Shown: in pieces, positions 7,995 to 16,883 of the stretch
Layout of the letters: the number at the start of each line of letters is the position of its first letter
Numbering within the stretch: the stretch's first letter is position 1
Origin: an uncultured Lachnospiraceae bacterium
Lineage (GTDB): Bacteria; Bacillota; Clostridia; Lachnospirales; Lachnospiraceae
Assembly: GCA_910586255.1 (NCBI GenBank)
Contig: CAJUHR010000028.1
Span: forward strand, 4,667 to 68,666
Reading direction: 5' to 3'
DNA length: 64,000 nucleotides
Made by a program: the position numbers and the translations under genes
The notes under the pieces: generated by a model
Told to the model about the DNA's origin: nothing
Seen by the model: only the letters and a program-made list of their open reading frames with translations
The model's database searches: none

Positions 7995-8126
7995 TTCCAG
8001 ACAAGTTATCCGATTATTTGGCAAATAAGTATGCTGGCTAATATAATTTTGGGACCCTGGTATTGTAAATTTAAGAGACGGAGATACAGCATAAAAGGTG
8101 CGATCATTTAGAGGGGATAAGTGACT

Positions 8127-9341
8127 ATGCAGGAGATTAGATGTCCTAACTGTGGAGAGGTTTTTGTGGTTGATGAGTCTGGCTATGCACAGATTGTTCA
8201 GCAGGTCAGGGACAAGGAGTTTGACAGAGAATTAAAACAGCGGGAAAAAGATTTTGAGGAGATGAAGAAAAAGGATCTGGAGCTTGCCCAAATGAAGCAG
8301 AAAAGGGCATTTGACCAGGAGCTTTCGTCAAAAGAGACGGAGCTTATGGAGAAGGAGAGGGAAATCCAACGGCTGCAGACAAGGCTTGAAAACACTGAGA
8401 CAGAGAAAAAGCTGGCGGTTTCAGAGGCAGTTCAGGAGAAAGAAAAGGAGCTCTCCCAAAAAGAGACAGAGATTACAAAGTTACAAAATCAGTTGATAAG
8501 CAAGGGGACGGAAGGTCAGTTAAAGGAGCAGTCTCTGCACAGAGAATACGGGGAAAGATTGAAGCTCAAAGATGAGCAGATTGAATACTATAAAGACTTT
8601 AAGGCCAGGCAATCTACGAAGATGATCGGTGAAAGTTTAGAACAGCATTGTCTGAATCAGTTTAATGCCCTGCGCATGACAGCGTTTCCAACGGCGTATT
8701 TTGAAAAGGACAATGACGCCCGGTCCGGAAGCAAGGGTGATTTTATTTTCAGGGAAGCCATGGAGGGAATCGAATTTATCTCCATTATGTTTGAGATGAA
8801 AAACGAGATGGATGAGACTGCCACCAAACATAAAAATGAGGATTTTTTTAAGGAGCTTGACAAAGACAGACGCGAAAAGGGATGCGAGTATGCTGTGCTG
8901 GTTTCTCTTTTGGAAATCGACAATGAGCTTTACAATAACGGCATTGTGGATGTTTCCTATAAGTATGAAAAAATGTACGTGATCCGTCCTCAGTTTTTTA
9001 TTCCGATGATCACTTTGCTGAGAAATGCGGCATTAAATTCCCTTAAGTACCGGCAGGAGCTGGAAATGGCAAAGCATCAGCAGATTGATATTCTCCATTT
9101 TGAAGAGAACATGAATGCTTTTAAGGAAGGCTTTGCCCGCAATTATCGGATTGCCAGCGATAAGTTTAAGACGGCTATTGATGAAATTGACAAGACGATT
9201 TCTCACCTGCAAAAGACGAAGGAGGCGCTTCTTTCGTCAGAGAACAACCTTCGGCTGGCCAATAATAAGGCGGAGGATTTGACCATTAAGAAGCTGACCA
9301 AAAACGCGCCGACAGTGCGGGAGATGTTTGACCAGATATAA
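8127..9341 (+). CDS. DUF2130 domain-containing protein
   Basis: A 404-aa protein. It starts with a zinc-knuckle-like IRCPNCGEVF, followed by a long Glu/Lys-rich coiled coil (about residues 25-160), and then the DUF2130 region with GSKGDFIFRE...ISIMFEMKNE, which has the spacing of a PD-(D/E)XK core (D, then ExK), and a second coiled coil at the C-terminus. The function of the family is unknown; nuclease activity is a motif-based idea. ATG 8127 is 10 nt after GAGGGG; GTG 8121 is an alternative. It follows the TnpB remnant and has no clear operon partner. Confidence 0.85.
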   Translation: MQEIRCPNCGEVFVVDESGYAQIVQQVRDKEFDRELKQREKDFEEMKKKDLELAQMKQKRAFDQELSSKETELMEKEREIQRLQTRLENTETEKKLAVSEAVQEKEKELSQKETEITKLQNQLISKGTEGQLKEQSLHREYGERLKLKDEQIEYYKDFKARQSTKMIGESLEQHCLNQFNALRMTAFPTAYFEKDNDARSGSKGDFIFREAMEGIEFISIMFEMKNEMDETATKHKNEDFFKELDKDRREKGCEYAVLVSLLEIDNELYNNGIVDVSYKYEKMYVIRPQFFIPMITLLRNAALNSLKYRQELEMAKHQQIDILHFEENMNAFKEGFARNYRIASDKFKTAIDEIDKTISHLQKTKEALLSSENNLRLANNKAEDLTIKKLTKNAPTVREMFDQI

Positions 9342-9390
9342 CAAAGACGGGGGCATGAAATCCGGTTATTAATGAGTTGCTGGCATTGCC

Positions 9391-9403
9391 TGTGAACAGT
9401 AAC
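9391..9403. repeat. Half copy of a palindromic repeat (TGTGAACAGTAAC)
   Basis: The 17 bases 9388-9404 are identical to 26391-26407, where they form one arm of a longer palindrome. A related palindrome is at 57769-57801. Here the partner arm is missing. Confidence 0.6.
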
Positions 9404-9429
9404 ATAGAAAAACATGCAGGAAAAAACGG

Positions 9430-9459
9430 TTGACAGCAACAAGACTTATTGTGTATAAT
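9430..9459 (+). promoter_or_regulatory. Near-consensus promoter in front of a 12-codon ORF
   Basis: TTGACA (9430-9435), 18 nt, TATAAT (9454-9459). It is one of the best promoters in the window, yet no long gene follows. Confidence 0.7.
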
Positions 9460-9488
9460 AAACAAAATTGATTTCAGGAGGATTTTTG

Positions 9489-9527
9489 ATGTTAAGTGTT
9501 ATTGTAATGGAGAAAGCTGCAAATTAA
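9489..9527 (+). CDS. Twelve-residue ORF with strong promoter and RBS
   Basis: ATG 9489 follows a perfect AGGAGG (9476-9481) with 7-nt spacing and encodes MLSVIVMEKAAN before TAA. The combination of consensus promoter and ideal RBS is unlikely for random sequence. It may be a leader peptide, a small peptide gene, or the start of a decayed gene. No downstream gene shares the frame. Confidence 0.35.
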   Translation: MLSVIVMEKAAN

Positions 9528-9658
9528 TTAAATACTGCAGCGGGTGGTTTCTGAAAATGAACGTGTCAGTATACCAGGAGTCTGCCCGTTTGTTGACTGC
9601 TTACGCGGTTGACATTTTCACCTTACAATTGCTTAATATTATGGTATGATACCAGGGT

Positions 9659-9720
9659 CACAAAGTGCGGAGCAATCCGGTATCAGAGGGGTCAAAAGAC
9701 CTTTTGACCCCAACATCATG
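9659..9720. repeat. Dispersed 62-bp repeat, copy 1
   Basis: Matches 25621-25682 at 60 of 62 positions. It contains the perfect hairpin GGGGTCAAAA-GACC-TTTTGACCCC (an imperfect stem in copy 2) and, just outside, TGATACC/GGTATCA arms. It lies between the decayed region at 9489-9649 and a terminator. Confidence 0.85.
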
Positions 9721-9750
9721 GTATAGATCGATATCTTTCCGATGGCATAT

Positions 9751-9782
9751 GAGCATGGCTGTATGGTCATGCTCTTTTTTTG
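9751..9782 (+). terminator. Terminator upstream of the MutS2-like gene
   Basis: GAGCATG (9751-9757) pairs perfectly with CATGCTC (9768-9774), followed by eight T. It would end any transcript from the 9430 promoter, so the region 9466-9782 could yield a small RNA of about 315 nt. Confidence 0.8.
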
Positions 9783-9886
9783 CCCTTTTTGAAATATCGT
9801 TATGATCTTATATGGACAGATGGAAAAACCATGGTATTTTTGCATTTTGGGCAGCCATGGTTTTTTGTTATGAGAAAGGAGCAGGA

Positions 9887-11779
9887 ATGATGAATACAGA
9901 AAAGCAGATTGAATTTGATAAGATAAAAGAATTGTGGATGGGCTTTGCTGTTACAGAGAAGGCCAGGGAAAGGATTGCAGGCGTATCCTTTTATCTGAGC
10001 GAGAGGGAACTGAGAAAGCAGATAAAGGATACCAGTGACGGAAAAATGTTAATGGAGCGGCTGGGTGTCCCGCCTTTGCAGGGAGTGGATGAGGTGAAGG
10101 ATATCTTAACGGTTGCCGAAAAGGGCGGCTGTCTGATTCCATATCAGCTGGAAAGAGTGGAAAAGGCTTTGGCGGCAGTCCGGCGGCTGAGGGATTATTT
10201 AAAAAAGGGAAAGAGCTTTGAGAATCCTTTGGCCTATTATGAGGAAAATCTGGATGAGATGGGAGAAATAAGGGAAGAGATCGGCAGGCAGATTCGGGGA
10301 GACAGGGTGGATGACTATGCTTCCGGCAAGCTGTGTCAGCTCCGAAGCCAGATGATCAAGTGTGAGGAGCAGATGAAACAAAAGGCGGAACAGATTATGC
10401 GTTCTCACAGAGAGTGTATGGCAGACAGCTATTGCACACTTCGCAACGGAAGAATTTGCGTTCCCGTAAAAAAGGAGTTTAAGCTAAGGATATCAGGAAG
10501 CGTAATCGGAAAATCCTCCACAGGGAATACCTTATTTGTGGAGCCGTCCGGGGTTGCCAGGCTCTATGAGGAATTGGAGCTGTTGAAAATCAGCGAGGAA
10601 AACGAGGTGTACCGTATTTTGTATACGCTTACTGCTATGGTGGGGGAGGCGGCGGACAGAATAAGGGGAAACATGGAGATGATAGAAAAGCTGGACTTTA
10701 TATTGTCAAAGGGAAAGCTGAGCATGGAGATGGATGCCAGGGAGCCTGCTGTCAATACGGAGCGGAGAATCCTTTTAAGAGATGCCAGGCATCCTTTGAT
10801 GGATAAGCAAATCAATGTGCCGCTTCAGTTTGAGGCCGGAGGGAGCAGACGGGGAATTGTAATAACCGGACCCAATACGGGCGGGAAAACGGTGACGATT
10901 AAGACTGTTATGCTCAATTGCATGATGGCTCAGTGCGGACTTCATGTGACCTGCGGGGAGGCGGATATCTGTATGAGCAATTCTTATCTCTGTGACATTG
11001 GGGACGGACAGAATCTTGCAGAGAACCTGTCTACCTTTTCGGCTCATATTAAGAATGTTCTGGAGGTGTTAAGCGGAATCAGCAAAGACAGCCTGGTGAT
11101 TATGGATGAGCTGGGCTCCGGTACGGACCCGGCGGAGGGAATGGGAATTGCCATTGCAATTCTGGAGGAGTTGAGAAAAAGCGGTGCTATTTTTCTTGTA
11201 ACCACCCATTATCCGGAGGTGAAGGAGTATGCCAAGAAAACCCCGGATGTGATGAATGCCCGGATGACCTTTGACAGAGAGACCTTAAAGCCTACTTATC
11301 AGATGGTTATCGGAGAGGCGGGGGAAAGCTGTGCCTTTTATATAGCAGATCGGCTGGGAATGCCAAAGGAGATGTTAAAGGTGGCGGCCCGGGCCGCCTA
11401 TGGGCAGGAGGCATCAGAGAGATATTGTTTTCGGGGTGAGGCGCTCCGGAATACGGGCGGCGGCAGAATATCCAGAATCCGGCAGGTAAAAAGGGAGGAG
11501 CTTTCTGAAAAATATAAGCGGGGCGACAGTGTGATGGTTTATCCGGATAAAAAAATCGGAATCGTGTGTGAGCCGGTTAATGAGAAGGGCGTTTTGCGGG
11601 TGCAGCTTCCAGGCAAAAAGATATGGATTAATCATAAGCGGGTAAAGCTGCATGTGGCAGCAGAGAAATTGTACCCGGAGGACTATGATTTTTCTGTGAT
11701 TTTCGATACTGTGGAGAATCGGAAGATCCGGCATGATATGGAGAGAAAATATACACAGGAAGTGATCCGGTATGAGTAA
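9887..11779 (+). CDS. MutS2-like ATPase lacking the Smr nuclease domain
   Basis: 630 aa, against about 790 for standard MutS2. The MutS core and clamp helices occupy the first half. Walker A is GPNTGGKT (about residues 328-335), Walker B is LVIMDELGSGTDP (403-415) and the H-loop is TTHYPE. After the ATPase comes a KOW-like segment (GDSVMVYPDKKIGIV), but the chain ends in EVIRYE without the Smr domain and its HGLR motif. MutS2 proteins act on branched DNA or rescue collided ribosomes; without Smr this one could bind but not cleave. ATG 9887 follows AAAGGAG; the longer ORF start at 9812 lacks an RBS. Confidence 0.88.
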   Translation: MMNTEKQIEFDKIKELWMGFAVTEKARERIAGVSFYLSERELRKQIKDTSDGKMLMERLGVPPLQGVDEVKDILTVAEKGGCLIPYQLERVEKALAAVRRLRDYLKKGKSFENPLAYYEENLDEMGEIREEIGRQIRGDRVDDYASGKLCQLRSQMIKCEEQMKQKAEQIMRSHRECMADSYCTLRNGRICVPVKKEFKLRISGSVIGKSSTGNTLFVEPSGVARLYEELELLKISEENEVYRILYTLTAMVGEAADRIRGNMEMIEKLDFILSKGKLSMEMDAREPAVNTERRILLRDARHPLMDKQINVPLQFEAGGSRRGIVITGPNTGGKTVTIKTVMLNCMMAQCGLHVTCGEADICMSNSYLCDIGDGQNLAENLSTFSAHIKNVLEVLSGISKDSLVIMDELGSGTDPAEGMGIAIAILEELRKSGAIFLVTTHYPEVKEYAKKTPDVMNARMTFDRETLKPTYQMVIGEAGESCAFYIADRLGMPKEMLKVAARAAYGQEASERYCFRGEALRNTGGGRISRIRQVKREELSEKYKRGDSVMVYPDKKIGIVCEPVNEKGVLRVQLPGKKIWINHKRVKLHVAAEKLYPEDYDFSVIFDTVENRKIRHDMERKYTQEVIRYE

Positions 11780-11892
11780 CTCCGAGAATAAAACCCGGTT
11801 GCGCTTTGGACATTATGTGACTATAATGTGGGTAAGGAACGGACAGACAAAAGCAAAACACATAAAAGTAAAGCAGAAAGGCAGGAATCTCT

Positions 11893-11991
11893 ATGCTACT
11901 CCAGATAATCCGAAATGACATCACAAAAATGAAGGCGGACGGGCTGCCGTGTAAATATGTGATTCACGCCGTGGGGCCCCTGCTGGCGTGA
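11893..11991 (+). pseudogene. Internally deleted macro-domain (ADP-ribose hydrolase) fragment
   Basis: A 32-codon ORF. Its first part, LLQIIRNDITKMKAD, is the standard start of clostridial macro-domain proteins. It is fused directly to GLPCKYVIHAVGP, which in intact proteins lies about 55-65 residues later, and then ends in TGA. The RBS (AAAGGCAGGA) is still present. An internal deletion removed the ADP-ribose binding loop, and the C-terminal half is absent. Family recall supports the call; an alignment would settle it. Confidence 0.7.
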
Positions 11992-12030
11992 CGGTCGCCA
12001 TGGGGAGCGGGGTGTGAAAAAATGACGTTA

Positions 12031-12059
12031 TTGACAAAGTTTCCCTGGGAGAATAAAAT
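12031..12059 (+). promoter_or_regulatory. Promoter of aroD
   Basis: TTGACA (12031-12036), 17 nt, TAAAAT (12054-12059), with the start codon 60 nt downstream. Confidence 0.7.
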
Positions 12060-12118
12060 GAATGTGTAATTGGGGATGGCTCAGAGTGACAACAGCTTAA
12101 TCAGAAAGGTGATCATAC

Positions 12119-12883
12119 ATGAAATCAGTGACTGTGAGAAATGTTACAATCGGAAAAGGAAGACCCAAAATCTGTGTTCCCCTGGTTGCCGCCACGGCAG
12201 AGGGAATCCTGACAGAGGCCAAGGGCCTTTTAGATGTGCCGGCAGATATCGTTGAGTGGCGGGCAGACTGGTATGAGAATGCTCTGGAAAAGGAAAAGGT
12301 TCTTAAGGTGGCAGAGAGTCTGCGTAGAGTGCTGGGGGAGAAGCCGCTGCTCTTTACCTTACGAACCGAGAAGGAGGGCGGAGAGAAGGCCTTGCCGGCA
12401 GAGGAGTACATAGAGCTGAATTTGGCGGTTGTGGAAAGCGGTTTTGTGGATTTGATCGATATAGAGCTGTTTACAGCCGGGGAAGAGGGAGCGCGGGTGA
12501 TTGAGGCGGCCCACAAGGCTCAGGTGAAGGTGATTATGTCCAGCCATGATTTTTTCAAGACCCCCAGCAGGGAGGCCATGACTGGCCGCTTACAGAAAAT
12601 GCAGCAGATGGGGGCGGATATTCCCAAGCTGGCGGTGATGCCTCAGTCAAAGAGAGATCTGCTGGCCCTTCTGGAGGTGACTTTGGAGATGAGTGAGGCT
12701 CTGGAATGTCCCATTATCACTATGTCCATGTCCTCCATCGGTATGGTCAGCCGTCTGGTGGGGGAGACCTTCGGATCGGCTCTCACCTTTGGTGCTGTGG
12801 GGCAGAGGTCGGCTCCGGGTCAGCCGGGCGCCCGGGAACTGGCAGAGGTGTTGGAGATGATTCACAGGAATTTGGAGTGTTAG
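12119..12883 (+). CDS. aroD: Type I 3-dehydroquinate dehydratase
   Basis: A 254-aa enzyme converting 3-dehydroquinate to 3-dehydroshikimate through a Schiff base. The catalytic lysine is in DIPKLAVMP and the general acid/base histidine in MSSHDFFKTP. Other conserved blocks are EWRADWYE, FTLRTEKEGG and SMSSIGMVSRLVGE...SALTFG. RBS AGAAAGG lies before the ATG. It is a single-gene unit with its own promoter and terminator, about 27 kb away from the aroF-tyrA-aroA operon. A standalone type I aroD next to transport genes sometimes serves quinate or shikimate use, but the biosynthetic role fits the rest of the window. Confidence 0.96.
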   Translation: MKSVTVRNVTIGKGRPKICVPLVAATAEGILTEAKGLLDVPADIVEWRADWYENALEKEKVLKVAESLRRVLGEKPLLFTLRTEKEGGEKALPAEEYIELNLAVVESGFVDLIDIELFTAGEEGARVIEAAHKAQVKVIMSSHDFFKTPSREAMTGRLQKMQQMGADIPKLAVMPQSKRDLLALLEVTLEMSEALECPIITMSMSSIGMVSRLVGETFGSALTFGAVGQRSAPGQPGARELAEVLEMIHRNLEC

Positions 12884-12896
12884 GCAACAAATTTTA

Positions 12897-12935
12897 AACT
12901 CATTGGGAGAAATTCCGATGAGTTTTTTGTTTTTT
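12897..12935 (+). terminator. Terminator after aroD
   Basis: AACTCATTGGGA pairs with TCCGATGAGTT (one wobble), followed by TTTTTTGTTTTTTTT. Confidence 0.85.
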
Positions 12936-13021
12936 TTACAATTTCCATATTTTCACAGGATCTTTGCAGGCTTTGTGGAAAGACTTGTCCGAAAGTTAAA
13001 AAATTCGTAAGTATTTTATTC

Positions 13022-13073
13022 TTGCGGCAGATGGAAATCCATGGTATAAGTGTATTAACAATCTTAGTACACT
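13022..13073 (+). promoter_or_regulatory. Promoter with YtrA-type operator
   Basis: TTGCGG (13022-13027), 17 nt, TATAAG (13045-13050). Overlapping the -10 and the start site is an inverted repeat AGTGTATTAA-CAATC-TTAGTACACT (13049-13073; 10-bp arms, one mismatch). GntR/YtrA regulators bind such palindromes and repress their own operon; here the GntR gene starts 34 nt downstream. Confidence 0.75.
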
Positions 13074-13107
13074 TACAAACTGAGACTGGAAAGAAAGGAG
13101 AACAGGA

Positions 13108-13644
13108 ATGATTCTGCTGGATTTAAAGGACAGCCGGCCGATCTATGAGCAAGTGGTGGAACGGCTTCAGGAGCTGATGATGCTGGGGATCCTGGAGGAG
13201 GACAGCCAGATGCCTTCGGTGCGGAGTCTTGCCATGGAGCTTTCCATCAATCCTAACACGATTCAGCGGGCCTACGGTGAGCTGGAACGGAGAGGATACA
13301 CATACTCGGTAAAGGGCCGGGGCAGCTTTGTGGGCAGTATCCGCAAGCTGCGGGAGGCGAAAAAGACGGAGCTGGAGAGAAGGCTGGGGGGGCTGGCAAG
13401 GGAGGCAAGGACCATAGGTGTTTTGCGGGAAGAGTTTGTGGTTATAGCCGGTCAGGCTTACGATGAAAGGCCCCAGAATATAAAAATACAAAACAGAGCC
13501 GGGGGGATAGATGAACCGTGCAGTATGGAAAAGTTAAACCCATCAGATCCAAAAGGACAGAGCTTGAAGTCGCCAGATATTCCGGATGAATCCTGCGCAG
13601 GGGGAGAGAAAAGCGGCGATCAGCTGTGGGTCAGGAATGAGTAA
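13108..13644 (+). CDS. GntR-family (YtrA subfamily) transcriptional regulator
   Basis: 178 aa. The winged-helix domain covers residues 1-75 (DSRPIYEQVVERLQELMMLG, then MPSVRSLAMELSINPNTIQR and RGYTYSVKGRGSFVG), followed by the short YtrA-type helical tail. YtrA proteins are usually about 120-130 aa; here about 50 extra polar residues at the C-terminus have no recognisable fold. RBS AAAGGAGAACAGG. First gene of an ABC export operon and probably an autorepressor acting on the palindrome in its promoter. In relatives it is induced by cell-wall-active peptides. Confidence 0.92.
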   Translation: MILLDLKDSRPIYEQVVERLQELMMLGILEEDSQMPSVRSLAMELSINPNTIQRAYGELERRGYTYSVKGRGSFVGSIRKLREAKKTELERRLGGLAREARTIGVLREEFVVIAGQAYDERPQNIKIQNRAGGIDEPCSMEKLNPSDPKGQSLKSPDIPDESCAGGEKSGDQLWVRNE

Positions 13645-13659
13645 GGGAGGGATGACAGT

Positions 13660-14559
13660 ATGATAGAGGCAGTAAACCTGACAAAACGATTTGATGATAT
13701 TGTGGCAGTGGACAATATCAATGCCCAGATCCGGGACGGCAGTGTGTTTGGCCTGATTGGAACCAATGGTGCAGGAAAGAGCACTTTTCTCCGTATGGCA
13801 GCAGGAGTGTTAAAGCCGGACGGGGGAACCATCACCATTGACGGAATGGAGGTTTTTGAGAACCAGGAGGCTAAGAAGCGGTTTTTTTACATTTCTGATG
13901 ACCAGTATTTTTTCAGCAATTCCACTCCCAGAGATATGATGGCCTATTACCGGATTGTTTACCCTTCCTTTGACAAGGAACGGTTCCATGGGCTGATGCG
14001 CAGTTTTGGATTAGATGAGAATCGAAAGATCAACACCTTTTCCAAGGGCATGAAAAAGCAGGTGTCCGTAGTATGCGGTGTGTGCGCGGGCACGGATTAT
14101 CTGTTCTGTGACGAGACCTTTGACGGGCTGGACCCTGTGATGCGCCAAGCAGTAAAGAGTATCTTTGCCAATGACATGCAGGAGCGCCATCTGACACCGA
14201 TCATCGCCTCCCACAATTTAAGGGAGCTGGAGGATATCTGCGATCATGTGGGACTTTTGCACAAGGGAGGGATCCTTTTAAGCAGGGATTTGGATGAGAT
14301 GAAAATGAATATCCATAAGGTTCAGTGTGTACTTTCGGAGGGCATGGAGCCGGAGGAGCTGACCGGAATGGAGATTATCAAGACTGAGCGCCGGGGGAGG
14401 CTTCTCACACTGACTGTTCGGGGAGATTTAAGCCGGGTGGAGTACACGATGCAGACGGCGAATCCGATATTTTATGAGACGATTCCCCTGTCTTTGGAGG
14501 AAATCTTTATCAGTGAAACGGAGGTTGTGGGCTATGACATCAAAAAACTTATTTTTTAA
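13660..14559 (+). CDS. ABC transporter ATP-binding protein (YtrB-like)
   Basis: A 299-aa ABC ATPase. Walker A is GTNGAGKST (about residues 35-43), the signature is the divergent FSKGMKKQ typical of ABC-2 exporters, Walker B is YLFCDETFDGLD and the H-loop is IASHN. The C-terminal 80 residues are the variable exporter tail. It starts 15 nt after the GntR gene and overlaps the permease gene by 26 nt, so the three form one operon. Probable partner: the large membrane protein that follows. Substrate unknown; antimicrobial-peptide sensing or export by analogy. Confidence 0.92.
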   Translation: MIEAVNLTKRFDDIVAVDNINAQIRDGSVFGLIGTNGAGKSTFLRMAAGVLKPDGGTITIDGMEVFENQEAKKRFFYISDDQYFFSNSTPRDMMAYYRIVYPSFDKERFHGLMRSFGLDENRKINTFSKGMKKQVSVVCGVCAGTDYLFCDETFDGLDPVMRQAVKSIFANDMQERHLTPIIASHNLRELEDICDHVGLLHKGGILLSRDLDEMKMNIHKVQCVLSEGMEPEELTGMEIIKTERRGRLLTLTVRGDLSRVEYTMQTANPIFYETIPLSLEEIFISETEVVGYDIKKLIF

Positions 14560-16858
14560 GCTGATGAAAGAGGATTTGAAACGGCGTGTATGGGCGGTGG
14601 CTCTGCTCAGTCTGGGATTTTTCTTTTTTTATCCTGTGGTGGCGGCATTTACGGCCGGGAACATTAAAGATTATATGGATTATGCCAAGGGGCTGGCAGA
14701 ATATGAGAAGAATCTTGTCCGATGGCTGTCCTTTAACAGTGGCATGACGGTGTTTTTGATGATGGCGGCCGCGCTGATCTGCGGTCTTAGCAGCTTTTCC
14801 TTCCTGAATTCAAAGAGCAAGGTGGATTTCTACCATGGGATTCCGGTGAGAAGAGAGATGCTGTTTGTGGCAAATTTTTCAAACGGGATTTTGATGCTTG
14901 CAGTGCCCTACGGGATCTGTCAGCTGCTTGCAGTGTTGGTGGGAGTCTCCAACGGGGCAAGCTTTGGAAGAATTTTCCAAGTGGCTCTGGCAGCTTACGG
15001 ACTTCACATTACCTACTTTATTTTAATGTATTCCACTGTGGTGGTGGCGGCGATGCTGACCGGACATCTGGTAGTTGGATTTTTGGGAACCATGGTGCTT
15101 GCGTTTTATATGCCTATGGCCACAGGGCTGCTGGTTGCCTACCTTTCCAGTTTTTTTAGGACTTATTCTTCCCGTCTGCCAGGGCTGTTGTCGGAGCGTG
15201 TCCTGATGCACGGGATCAGGATTTCACCCATAGCGGAATATATTTACCAGCTGTCCAGAAACGGAGAGCAGTATCAGGTGCCGGTGCCTATGGCGGGGGC
15301 GGTGCTCATTGCCTGGGGAGTTTCTTTTTTCCTGGCAGCCCTGTCTTGCTTTCTGTATCGGAAGCGCCCTTCAGAGGCGGCGGGAAAGGCTATGGCATTT
15401 TCAGTGACCTGTCCGGTTATCCGGATTTTGCTGACAATGCTCTCTGCCTTGGGTTTGGGACTGTTCTTTTATATGATGCGCAGCTCTATGGGATGGGCAG
15501 TCTTTGGGATCTTGTTTGGCGGAGGGATCTGTCACTGTGTGGTGGAGATTATTTATCATTTTGATTTTAAAAAGCTGTTTTCCCATAAGCTTCAGCTGGT
15601 CTGCTGTTTGGTGGCGTCTTTGCTCATTATGGTGGTGTTCCGGTATGATCTTCTGGGGTATGACCGATATCTTCCAAAGGCCGGGCAGGTGCGGGAGGCG
15701 GCAGTCCATGTGGACAGGACATCAGACTGGGTGTCCTATGGGCACACACAGAGCTTTCCGGATGGTCATTATGAGTGGAACTATGAATCCTATGACGGAT
15801 ATATGTTTCAAAATATGAAGTATCACGACATAGAGAATCTGTTGGCCATTGCCTCGGCAGGGATTGAACAGACGGAGAGGAGAAAGGACCAAACGGTTTA
15901 CCGGGACAGATATTATGGAGAGGAGTATCCAGAGGACGGGACGATCTGGAGTGAGGTTGAAGTTTGCTACACCTTAAACAGCGGGAGAATGGTGTGCCGC
16001 ATCTATCATATGCCGATTGACGGGAAAGCATGGCCGGCGATGAAGAAAATGCATGAGGACAGTGAGTTTCAGAAAGGGACTTATCCTCTTATGACCATGA
16101 CCTCAGAGCAGGTGGATTCCATTCGTTTCCGGGGTAAATACTCCAAGGGAGACTATGGGGAGAATGAGGTTTGCCTAGAAAAGCTGTCTGCAAAGGAGAA
16201 GGAAAAGCTGCTTAAAGCCTATCAGCAGGAATTTATGGCCATGAAAGTGGAAGAGCTGGAAAAGGAGGCGCCGGTCGGACTGATCCGGTTTGGCAAGGAA
16301 ATCGATGAGGAGGCTATCCGGTGGTGGAAGCAGCAGGATGCCAATGAGTATAAGGATTATCCGTCCTATCGGTATCGGGGATGGAGAGATCTGGTCAATA
16401 AGGATTACTATCCGGTGTATCCATCCTTTGCAGAGACAATCCGGCTTTTGAAGGAGCAGGGAGCGGAGGTTGGCGGATATCTGGATGAGCTGGATGTGAG
16501 AGCCGTTCAGGTGCGCGCCCCCCAGATGGATGAGGACGAGTACTACGAGGATGAGTATTATGAGCCCAAGTATTATGACAGAGAGTATAACGGCTCGAGT
16601 GAGTATTTGTACATCCGAGATCCGGAGAAGATTGAGGAGCTTAAGAATATCTGGGTGTACGATGAGCTGTGCTATTATGATCCGTTTTTCCGGGCAGAGG
16701 ATGCGGAGGTTTCTTTGATGATTCTGGATTTGGAAAAGGAAGATGACAGAGAGTATGACTATGAGGAGTATGAGGATGGAAGCTGGAATACCAGTGTCCG
16801 AGTGGTGTTCCCTGAGGGCCGGATACCGGATTTTGTGTGGGAGTCGGAGGAAGAATAA
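14534..16858 (+). CDS. ABC-2 type permease with large C-terminal extracytoplasmic domain
   Basis: 774 aa. The first half (residues about 20-400) contains roughly ten hydrophobic segments, for example AVALLSLGFFFFYPVVAAF and VFLMMAAALICGLSSFSF. The rest is a soluble, acidic and tyrosine-rich domain (EDEYYEDEYYEPKYYDREY) resembling DUF6449, presumably outside the membrane. ATG 14534 overlaps the ATPase gene and has ACGGAGG 10 nt upstream; the earlier frame start at 14474 lacks an RBS. Together with the ATPase it would form a YtrBC-like exporter. The acidic tail might bind cations or cationic peptides (inference). Confidence 0.85.
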   Translation: MTSKNLFFKLMKEDLKRRVWAVALLSLGFFFFYPVVAAFTAGNIKDYMDYAKGLAEYEKNLVRWLSFNSGMTVFLMMAAALICGLSSFSFLNSKSKVDFYHGIPVRREMLFVANFSNGILMLAVPYGICQLLAVLVGVSNGASFGRIFQVALAAYGLHITYFILMYSTVVVAAMLTGHLVVGFLGTMVLAFYMPMATGLLVAYLSSFFRTYSSRLPGLLSERVLMHGIRISPIAEYIYQLSRNGEQYQVPVPMAGAVLIAWGVSFFLAALSCFLYRKRPSEAAGKAMAFSVTCPVIRILLTMLSALGLGLFFYMMRSSMGWAVFGILFGGGICHCVVEIIYHFDFKKLFSHKLQLVCCLVASLLIMVVFRYDLLGYDRYLPKAGQVREAAVHVDRTSDWVSYGHTQSFPDGHYEWNYESYDGYMFQNMKYHDIENLLAIASAGIEQTERRKDQTVYRDRYYGEEYPEDGTIWSEVEVCYTLNSGRMVCRIYHMPIDGKAWPAMKKMHEDSEFQKGTYPLMTMTSEQVDSIRFRGKYSKGDYGENEVCLEKLSAKEKEKLLKAYQQEFMAMKVEELEKEAPVGLIRFGKEIDEEAIRWWKQQDANEYKDYPSYRYRGWRDLVNKDYYPVYPSFAETIRLLKEQGAEVGGYLDELDVRAVQVRAPQMDEDEYYEDEYYEPKYYDREYNGSSEYLYIRDPEKIEELKNIWVYDELCYYDPFFRAEDAEVSLMILDLEKEDDREYDYEEYEDGSWNTSVRVVFPEGRIPDFVWESEEE

Positions 16859-16883
16859 AATCCGGACAGGGACCAATTGAGTG

